A stretch of DNA of 23,648 nt from JBGTFE01 sp036403235. Lineage in GTDB: Bacteria > Acidobacteriota > Blastocatellia > Pyrinomonadales > Pyrinomonadaceae. Location of the stretch: positions 1 through 23,648 of the forward strand of contig DASWRI010000054.1 of the NCBI GenBank assembly GCA_036403235.1, given 5' to 3'. Shown here piece after piece: positions 6,963 through 13,078 of the stretch. Within the stretch, counting starts at the first letter, position 1. The number at the start of each line of letters is the position of its first letter. The notes beneath the pieces were generated by a model that saw nothing but the letters and a program-made list of their open reading frames with translations, was not told where the DNA came from and made no database searches. Made by a program: the position numbers and the translations under genes.

Positions 6963-7559
6963 ATGAAAATTTCAAGCCCAAAAATTCTGTTTAGCGCAAA
7001 CACTAAAACTTACCTTTTAACTCTGGCAATTTTGGTATTTGTCGTTTTGGCGTGTAAGTTCAACAAAAACTCGAACGGCAGCAATAATGCGGTCGCCAAC
7101 ACCAATCCGGCTAACGAATCTCCAAGAAAAGTTACCACGCCGGAGAAAGAATCCTATAAAAAAGCTAATGCCGCGAAAGGGGAAATACCTGACGAGCGAG
7201 AAATGCAGGAAATGACTCGCAGGGCATTGCTGGATTTTGACGACGCGGTCAAACAGGGCGATTTTACAGATTTTCATAAAAAAATCTCCATCGTATGGCA
7301 AAGCCAAACAACACCGGAGAAATTCAATCAAGCTTTCAGTGATTTTATCAAAAAAAAGGTCGATATTAGCGAAATCGCAAATATCGATGCGAAATTCTCC
7401 CCTGCCCCTTCAATCGACGAAAATACTGGATTGAAAAAACTAATCGCTACCGGCAGTTACGAAATTAAGCCTAAGCCGGTTAAGTTTTCGCTCAAATGGA
7501 TTGCCGAAGGAAACCAGTGGAAACTTTTTGGTATTGATGTCGATACGACGGGCGAATAA
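6963..7559 (+). CDS. Small lipoprotein, tandem paralogue 3
   Basis: A 198-residue lipoprotein with lipobox VVLAC (Cys at residue 31), followed by an Asn/Ser-rich linker and the same C-terminal domain as the gene at 5542. Shared features include RRALLDFDDAVKQGDFTDFH against TTLLDFNKAVKNEDFTDFHS, DFIKKKVDIS against GFIDKKIDIS, SPAPSID against SPDPSIE, and NQWKLFGIDV against KQWKLSRIEV. The similarity continues past the stop codons into the terminators, so the pair arose by tandem duplication with the 6394 gene between them. No function is assigned. Ribosome-binding sequence before the ATG is weak. Confidence 0.87.
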   Translation: MKISSPKILFSANTKTYLLTLAILVFVVLACKFNKNSNGSNNAVANTNPANESPRKVTTPEKESYKKANAAKGEIPDEREMQEMTRRALLDFDDAVKQGDFTDFHKKISIVWQSQTTPEKFNQAFSDFIKKKVDISEIANIDAKFSPAPSIDENTGLKKLIATGSYEIKPKPVKFSLKWIAEGNQWKLFGIDVDTTGE

Positions 7560-7585
7560 TCTTTCACCCTGAAATTTATTTATTC

Positions 7586-7619
7586 AAAGGTAGTCTTAAA
7601 ACGGCTGCCTTTGCTTTTT
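7586..7619 (+). terminator. Terminator after lipoprotein 3
   Basis: Stem AAAGGTAGTC (7586-7595) and GGCTGCCTTT (7603-7612), two G-U pairs, then GCTTTTTG. The right arm and T-run match those of the terminator at 6164-6196 (CTGCCTTTGCTTTTT in both), evidence of duplication. Confidence 0.85.
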
Positions 7620-7681
7620 GACTAACCGAAAGATAAACTTTTTTCAGATTTCAACAATTAAATTAATAAAAACAAACGGTT

Positions 7682-8851
7682 ATGAAAATACACGAATATC
7701 AGGGAAAGGAATTATTAAAAAATTACGGTGTCCCGACGCCGCGCGGCATCGTAGCGCGAACGCCCGAAGAAGCCGAAGCCGCGGCGCGCGAACTCGGGAC
7801 GGACGTAACGGTCGTCAAAGCACAGATTCACGCCGGCGGGCGCGGCAAAGGCGGCGGCGTAAAGCTCGCCAAATCGCCCGAAGAAGCCCGCCAAATCGCC
7901 GAGCAAATGCTCGGAATGACGCTCGTCACGCACCAGACCGGCCCGGAAGGACGCGAGGTGAAAATGCTTCTTGTAGAAGAAGGCCTGCCGATTGACAAGG
8001 AATTTTATCTCGGCATCACGCTCGACCGCGTTTCGGGCAGAAACGTTTTTATGGCTTCATCAGCGGGCGGAATGGACATCGAAAAAGTCGCTGGGGAAAC
8101 GCCCGAATTGATTCTCAAGGAAACAATCGACCCGAGCGTCGGTCTTCGCCCGTTTCAGGCGCGAAAATTAGCTTTCGGTCTCGGCTTGCCTTCGGATTTA
8201 ATCAACCAGGCGGCAAAATTTATGCTCTCGCTCTACGAAGCGTATGAAAAAATGGACGCGTCGTTAATCGAAATCAACCCGTTTCTACTGACCAAGGACA
8301 ATCGCCTGATTGCGCTCGACGCTAAAGTAAACTTTGACGACAACGCGATGTTTCGGCATAAAGATTACGCCGAGCTGCGCGATTTGAACGAGGAAGAGCC
8401 GCTCGAAATCGAAGCCTCGAAATTCGATTTGAATTACATCAAGCTCGACGGCGACATCGGCTGTATGGTCAACGGCGCAGGGCTGGCAATGGCGACGATG
8501 GACATCATCAAGCTCGCGGGCGGAGAGCCGGCCAATTTCCTTGACGTCGGCGGCGGCGCTTCGCAGGAAAGAGTCGAAAACGCTTTTCGCATTTTGCTTG
8601 CCGACGAAAACGTGAAAGCCGTTCTAATCAACATTTTCGGCGGTATCGTCCGTTGCGATATGGTCGCGCTCGGAGTCGTCGAAGCGGCCAAAAATCTCGG
8701 CGTCTCGATACCGATTGTCGCCCGTCTGGAAGGCACGAACGTCGACGAAGGCAAGCGCGTTTTGAGCGAATCGGGCATCGGCATTATTTCGGCTGACGGA
8801 ATGCGCGACGCGGCTGAAAAGGTAGTTTCGGCGGCCAAATCGAATAATTAA
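7682..8851 (+). CDS. sucC: Succinyl-CoA synthetase (ADP-forming) beta subunit
   Basis: A 389-residue protein, the standard length for SucC, the ATP-grasp subunit of the TCA-cycle enzyme that makes ATP or GTP from succinyl-CoA. The N-terminus MKIHEYQGKELLKNYGVP and the glycine-rich nucleotide segment GGRGKGGGVK are diagnostic. The Mg ligands N199 (EINPF) and D213 (ALDAK) fall at the same numbers as in E. coli. The C-terminal flavodoxin-like half shows CMVNGAGLAMATMD and NFLDVGGGAS. There is no recognisable Shine-Dalgarno site before ATG 7682. sucD, usually the next gene, is absent: a terminator and a convergent gene follow directly. The alpha subunit must be encoded elsewhere. Confidence 0.97.
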   Translation: MKIHEYQGKELLKNYGVPTPRGIVARTPEEAEAAARELGTDVTVVKAQIHAGGRGKGGGVKLAKSPEEARQIAEQMLGMTLVTHQTGPEGREVKMLLVEEGLPIDKEFYLGITLDRVSGRNVFMASSAGGMDIEKVAGETPELILKETIDPSVGLRPFQARKLAFGLGLPSDLINQAAKFMLSLYEAYEKMDASLIEINPFLLTKDNRLIALDAKVNFDDNAMFRHKDYAELRDLNEEEPLEIEASKFDLNYIKLDGDIGCMVNGAGLAMATMDIIKLAGGEPANFLDVGGGASQERVENAFRILLADENVKAVLINIFGGIVRCDMVALGVVEAAKNLGVSIPIVARLEGTNVDEGKRVLSESGIGIISADGMRDAAEKVVSAAKSNN

Positions 8852-8865
8852 TCAAAACAAAAAAG

Positions 8866-8911
8866 AAAAAGGGATTGAAGCGAACGGGTAATTCGCCTCT
8901 TCCCTTTTTTC
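8866..8911. terminator. Terminator between convergent sucC and beta-helix gene
   Basis: An outer 9-bp stem AAAAAGGGA (8866-8874) with TCCCTTTTT (8901-8909) and an inner GCGAA/TTCGC stem, separated by an internal loop and followed by further T. The A-run and T-run on the two sides would serve both strands. Confidence 0.75.
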
Positions 8912-8930
8912 TTTGATTATCGGGGGAAAT

Positions 8931-9833
8931 TTATTGAAGACTTACTGTTTGGCTCGGCGCGCCGTCCGTCAGGTTTCCCCTGATTTTATTATTCCCGTAA
9001 GAAACAATCGAGCCGCTTCCGAGCGTCAAACCTTCTTTATTCATCGTTACCGAAGTGCCGGAGATGCGAACCATCGGACTGCCCGCTCCGGTCGTAATTC
9101 CAAACTGATTTTGCGAAACGACGCTATCGATAATTTCCACTACGGCGGAATCCTGCACAATAACGCCTGTATCTCCGTTGCCCGTCACAAACGAGTTGCG
9201 AATTATAACGTTGCTGCCATATCTTGCCGTGAGCCCCGTCGCGCCGCCGTTTTTTATCTCGGTGTTGTTGAATATCGCTTTAACTTCCGAGCCGGACGCG
9301 CCGATAAATACATTTTCCTGAAAATTGTTTTTAATAACAGTGTTGCTGACCGACAATTGACCGTCAGTCGGGCGCTCGTCCGAAATTCCTCTGTTAAATC
9401 CGTATATCGTGCAATTTTCTATCGCAACGGTTTCGGCACTGATAATTTTGACGCCGGTTAGCCCGGTGGTAAGCCCGTCAATGTCCAGACCACGCAGCGT
9501 CACCTTTGTTTCGTTGCCGTTGATAATAATTGCGTTTGTGCCGCTGACCAAAACGCCTCCGAGCACGTTCGAAAAATCGATGGTTATGCTTTTGGTAATC
9601 GTCACGCTGCCGAAGCCGCCCGCATCAATCGCATTGATTTCGCCATTGGTGGCGGTTTTCGAGATTGTACCCTGTAAAGTTTTGCAGGGCGCGGTGCGGC
9701 TGCACGGATTGGCATCGTCGCCGACGCCGGAAATCCAGGTTCTCGTGGCTTGCGCGTCGGCAAATGCGGCGCAGGCAAATAAAAAGACGAAAAGCGTTAA
9801 AACACGCATAGAAGCGTTTATTTTCTTATTCAT
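8931..9833 (-). CDS. Secreted right-handed parallel beta-helix protein
   Basis: From ATG 9833 the product has 300 residues. It starts MNKKINASMRVLTLFVFLFA followed by a likely signal peptidase I site (ADA before QA). The mature N-terminus TRTWISGVGDDANPCSRTAP then CKTLQGTISKTATNGEINA is the capping region seen in a group of exported beta-helix proteins. After it come repeated turns of about 20-25 residues rich in Asn, Val, Ile and Gly (VAIENCTIYGFNRGI, VSNTVIKNNFQENV, VIIRNSFVTGNGDTGV, VEIIDSVVSQNQFGI), a PbH1/NosD-like coil. No catalytic lyase or hydrolase residues could be identified, so it may be a surface or polysaccharide-binding protein. A longer start at 9929 was rejected because it would hide the signal peptide. 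Confidence 0.87.
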   Translation of the reverse strand: MNKKINASMRVLTLFVFLFACAAFADAQATRTWISGVGDDANPCSRTAPCKTLQGTISKTATNGEINAIDAGGFGSVTITKSITIDFSNVLGGVLVSGTNAIIINGNETKVTLRGLDIDGLTTGLTGVKIISAETVAIENCTIYGFNRGISDERPTDGQLSVSNTVIKNNFQENVFIGASGSEVKAIFNNTEIKNGGATGLTARYGSNVIIRNSFVTGNGDTGVIVQDSAVVEIIDSVVSQNQFGITTGAGSPMVRISGTSVTMNKEGLTLGSGSIVSYGNNKIRGNLTDGAPSQTVSLQ

Positions 9834-9956
9834 TTTAATTTTGAAACTCCAATTTTGGGATAAATTCAGGAAAGAACATCTTAGTTTAAATATAAACGCA
9901 AAAAAGTCAAATATTTTTTTATAAACCAAACATCGCTTACCGATTAATTTCTTTCT

Positions 9957-9985
9957 TTGACCTAAAACTTCACAAGATTTACCAT
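9957..9985 (+). promoter_or_regulatory. Possible promoter for pcrA
   Basis: TTGACC (9957-9962, five of six -35 matches), 17 bases, then TACCAT (9980-9985, four of six). A start near 9992 leaves a leader of only about 13 bases before the ATG at 10005, where no Shine-Dalgarno site is visible. It lies in the 171-base divergent gap shared with the beta-helix gene. Confidence 0.4.
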
Positions 9986-10004
9986 TAAACTTTCACCTGA
10001 ATTT

Positions 10005-12410
10005 ATGGATATTCTATCTTCTCTAAACGCACACCAGCGCGAAGCCGTCGCGACGACCGACGGCGCGCTTTTAATCCTCGCGGGCGCGGGTTCGGGCAAA
10101 ACTCGCGTTATCACGGTTCGCATCGCTCATCTCATCGCCGAAAAAAAAGTGCCGCCGTATAATATTCTGGCCGTTACTTTTACCAATAAAGCCGCCGGAG
10201 AAATGCGCGAGCGCGTCGAAGCGCTTTTAAAGGGCGAGCGGCTCAATTCCGCGCCTTTGATTTCCACTTTTCACAGTCTCTGCGTTCGGATTTTGCGGCA
10301 GGACATCGAGCATCTGCAGGAAGGCTATACAAAATCTTTTACGATTTACGACACGAACGATTCGCAGAAAGTCATCAAGGCCTGCATCAAGGATTTGGGT
10401 CTCGACGAAAAACAGCTTTCGCCGAAAGCCGTCCAGAGCGCGATTTCGGCGTCAAAAAATCGCGGCGAAGATTTTGAGATGTATGCTTCGCGCGTCGAAT
10501 ACACCGATGAAAAACGTGCCGCGATTGCGCGCGCCTTCAAGATGTACGAAGAACGCCTGAACAACGCCAACGCGCTCGATTTTGACGATTTGCTGATAAA
10601 AACCGTCAAGCTTTTGCGCGTTTCGCCGGAAACCCGCGAAAAATACAACGAAAAATTCAGATACATTCTGGTCGACGAATATCAGGACACAAACGCTTTG
10701 CAGTTTGCCCTGATAAATTATTTAACCGAAAAACAGCAGAATATCTGTGTCGTCGGTGACGACGCGCAAAGTATTTACGGTTTTCGCGGAGCGGATATCG
10801 GCAATATTTTGTCGTTTGAAGAACACTATCCGAACGCGAAAGTGATAATGCTCGAGCAGAATTATCGCTCGACGCAAACGATTCTCGACGTCGCCGACGC
10901 GATTATCAAAAACAATCAGGGACGAAAAGAAAAAAAACTCTGGACGTCGAACGAGGGCGGCGAAAAGATTTTTTATCATCAGGCGTTTGACTCGGACGGC
11001 GAAGCGCGTTTTGTCGCCCAGCAAATCGACGAGCACCGGCGGCGAAACCCGCGAGACAGATTCGCCATTCTTTACCGGACGAACGCGCAGTCGCGTGTTT
11101 TTGAAGAAGCCCTGCGGCGAAGTCGTATCGATTACAACATCGTCGGCGGTTTTTCGTTTTACGAGCGAGCGGAAGTCAAAGACGTAATCGCTTATCTCAA
11201 GCTCGCTTTGAATCCGTTCGACGACATCGCGCTCTTGCGAGTCGTCAATTCGCCGCCGCGCGGTCTCGGCAAAACTTCGCTCGACGAGCTCGCCTTTCGC
11301 GCCAAGGATTTCGGCGTTTCGATGTGGGAGACGATTGCGCTGATAACGGACGAAAAATTCGAGCAGAAATTGAATTTAACGCCGCGCGCTTTGCTGTCTC
11401 TCAAAAATTTCAAAAAGCTCGTCGAAAATCTCGCGCAAAAGGTTATTGAAACGACGCAAACAGATAAACCCGTGACCGACGTCGTCATTTCGGCGATTGA
11501 AGACACGGGCTATGCCAATATGCTGCGAACGGAAAACTCTGACGAATCGGAAGCGCGGCTCGAAAATCTGGAAGAGCTCGTCAATGCCGCCGTCGATTAC
11601 GATAAACAGGAAGCAAACGGGCTCAGGGATTTTATCGACCACGCGGCGCTGACATCCGACACAGACAAATTTGACCGCAACGCCGCCGTCACCTTGATGA
11701 CCGTTCATTCGGCGAAAGGTCTGGAATTTCCGGTCGTCTTTCTGGTCGGGCTCGAAGACGGCATTTTTCCGCATGCCCGCTCGATAAACGACCCGAACGA
11801 GCTTGAAGAAGAACGGCGTCTCGCGTATGTCGCCATCACGCGCGCCGAAAAGGTTTTGTATATCTCGCATTCGATGCGCCGCCGCGTTTACGGCGAGGAA
11901 ATGGCGGCCGAGCCGTCGCAGTTTCTAAACGAAATGCCGCTCGATTTAATCGAGGACAAATCGCGCGGCTCGAGCTGGCTTTCGTTTGCACGGAGCAGCT
12001 CGGTGCAGCAAAGCAAACGCACGGCGAGCGCTCTGCGCGGCGAAACGCATACCGAAAAGCCAAAAAACATATACACCGGAAAAACCTATAACAGCGCCGA
12101 AGCGATTGCCGAGTTTTTCAAAAATAAAAAGGGCGCTCAGCCGTCAGCCGACAGCGGTCAGACTGAAAAAAAATTATCCGGCTTCGATAAATTGAAGGCT
12201 TTATCTTCGGATTCGTCCAAAACTCAAAATCCGAAATCCAAAATCGAACTCGGGCTTGTTCCCGGCACGCACGTTCGTCACGCGAAATACGGCAAAGGTT
12301 TGATTTTGCGGCGCGAAGGCTCCGGCGATAACGTAAAACTGACCATCAGCTTTCCGGGCTTCGGGCAAAAAAAATTGATTGAAAAATTTGCGAATCTGGA
12401 AAAGGCTTAA
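10005..12410 (+). CDS. pcrA: ATP-dependent 3'-5' DNA helicase, PcrA/UvrD type
   Basis: An 801-residue superfamily 1A helicase acting in DNA repair and replication-fork maintenance. Motifs appear in order: Walker A AGAGSGKT (about 26-33), motif Ia AVTFTNKAAGEM, the STFHSLC segment, motif II VDEYQDTN, motif III GDDAQSIYGFRGAD, motif IV EQNYRST, motif V MTVHSAKGLEFPVVFLVGLE, and motif VI LAYVAITRAEK. The C-terminus (about 745-801, GTHVRHAKYGKGLILRREG then KLTISFPGFGQKKL) is the Tudor-like domain that binds RNA polymerase in PcrA/UvrD. This and the overall length favour PcrA over Rep. The linker before it (about 700-750) is low-complexity and contains two runs of 7-base repeat DNA at 12137-12165 and 12221-12248. 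A hairpin at 12415 follows the stop. Confidence 0.96.
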   Translation: MDILSSLNAHQREAVATTDGALLILAGAGSGKTRVITVRIAHLIAEKKVPPYNILAVTFTNKAAGEMRERVEALLKGERLNSAPLISTFHSLCVRILRQDIEHLQEGYTKSFTIYDTNDSQKVIKACIKDLGLDEKQLSPKAVQSAISASKNRGEDFEMYASRVEYTDEKRAAIARAFKMYEERLNNANALDFDDLLIKTVKLLRVSPETREKYNEKFRYILVDEYQDTNALQFALINYLTEKQQNICVVGDDAQSIYGFRGADIGNILSFEEHYPNAKVIMLEQNYRSTQTILDVADAIIKNNQGRKEKKLWTSNEGGEKIFYHQAFDSDGEARFVAQQIDEHRRRNPRDRFAILYRTNAQSRVFEEALRRSRIDYNIVGGFSFYERAEVKDVIAYLKLALNPFDDIALLRVVNSPPRGLGKTSLDELAFRAKDFGVSMWETIALITDEKFEQKLNLTPRALLSLKNFKKLVENLAQKVIETTQTDKPVTDVVISAIEDTGYANMLRTENSDESEARLENLEELVNAAVDYDKQEANGLRDFIDHAALTSDTDKFDRNAAVTLMTVHSAKGLEFPVVFLVGLEDGIFPHARSINDPNELEEERRLAYVAITRAEKVLYISHSMRRRVYGEEMAAEPSQFLNEMPLDLIEDKSRGSSWLSFARSSSVQQSKRTASALRGETHTEKPKNIYTGKTYNSAEAIAEFFKNKKGAQPSADSGQTEKKLSGFDKLKALSSDSSKTQNPKSKIELGLVPGTHVRHAKYGKGLILRREGSGDNVKLTISFPGFGQKKLIEKFANLEKA
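12137..12165. repeat. Heptad repeat run inside pcrA coding linker (first)
   Basis: Four 7-base words in register: TCAGCCG, TCAGCCG, ACAGCGG, TCAGACT. They encode about residues 711-721 (QPSADSGQT) between the helicase core and the Tudor domain. The words are like those of the intergenic heptad sites, especially site E. Confidence 0.6.
12221..12248. repeat. Heptad repeat run inside pcrA coding linker (second)
   Basis: Four related 7-base words, AACTCAA, AATCCGA, AATCCAA and AATCGAA, coding about residues 739-748 (TQNPKSKI), just before the C-terminal Tudor domain. It is a separate run from that at 12137, with a different word. Confidence 0.55.
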
Positions 12411-12414
12411 AAAA

Positions 12415-12473
12415 AGTGAGAGCTGAGAGCTACTTCTTTTACTTTTCAGTTCTTAGTTTTCAGTTCCTTTTTT
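12415..12473 (+). repeat. Heptad hairpin (site B), probable pcrA terminator
   Basis: Begins 4 bases after the pcrA stop. Left words are AGTGAGA, GCTGAGA, GCTACTT; right words are TTTTCAG, TTCTTAG, TTTTCAG. The 12-base arms 12421-12432 and 12454-12465 pair with three G-U pairs and are followed by CC and six T, so it would work as a terminator in the plus direction. Confidence 0.65.
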
Positions 12474-12520
12474 GAACTTATCCGAAGCGGGTTTCGTAAT
12501 ATTTCGATGAAGTAAAACAA

Positions 12521-12976
12521 ATGTATTGTTCAACTTGCGGCAATGCCGTCAATCAAAATTTGAGCTATTGCAATCACTGCGGAGCAAAGGTAAGCGGCGC
12601 GCGCACTTTGTCAGAAGCCTCATTCAACACTTTGGTCGGCTCGATTCTCGGAATTGCCATCGCCGGACTCGGTGTTATTATCGGTTTGATGGCCGTTATG
12701 AAAAACGTCCTCGACCTCAGCAACGAAGTAATCGTCCCGTTTATTATCGCAAGCTTTGTCATTCTCATTTCGGCTGAAAGCGTTTTTATATGGTTGCTCG
12801 TCAGTCATTCGCGAAAATCTAAAACGCCCGAAGTCGATGCTCAATTTGAAACGAACCGGCTGAATCAGGTCGAGATAAAAGGCCTCAACAAATCAACATT
12901 CGAGCCGATTCCGACCGTCACCGAAGACACGACGCGCAATCTTCAGCCGGTTTTTCGCGAAACAAAAAAGCAATAA
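12521..12976 (+). CDS. Zinc-ribbon membrane protein, unknown role
   Basis: A 151-residue protein. The first 24 residues form a zinc ribbon with two CxxC pairs (C3, C6, C17, C20: MYCSTCGNAVNQNLSYCNHC). Two hydrophobic helices follow, about residues 40-62 (LVGSILGIAIAGLGVIIGLM) and 72-96 (VIVPFIIASFVILISAESVF), then a hydrophilic tail of about 55 residues. This zinc-ribbon plus two-TM layout is common among bacterial proteins of unknown function. The ribbon would lie in the cytoplasm if both termini are inside. Shine-Dalgarno site weak. It sits between pcrA and the DUF4139 gene without obvious functional connection. Confidence 0.82.
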   Translation: MYCSTCGNAVNQNLSYCNHCGAKVSGARTLSEASFNTLVGSILGIAIAGLGVIIGLMAVMKNVLDLSNEVIVPFIIASFVILISAESVFIWLLVSHSRKSKTPEVDAQFETNRLNQVEIKGLNKSTFEPIPTVTEDTTRNLQPVFRETKKQ

Positions 12977-13078
12977 CGACTTTTTTATCTTTTTGCCGAA
13001 AGCAAACTTATTAGACTTTCGCCTCATCTTCTATTAAAGTTTACCGGAAATCTATCTTAAAAACAGGAAAATAAAATA

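Noticed and set aside
8913..9461. Plus-strand frame opposite the beta-helix gene
   Set aside because: No signal, motif or ribosome-binding site, while the opposite strand has a signal peptide and clear beta-helix turns.
9834..9929. Longer start for the beta-helix protein
   Set aside because: The signal peptide begins at MNKKINASMRVL (9833); the extra 32 residues are AT-rich sequence with no family match.
11376..11870. A 164-residue minus-strand frame inside pcrA
   Set aside because: Opposite helicase motifs V and VI; no family features, and explained by codon bias of the sense gene.
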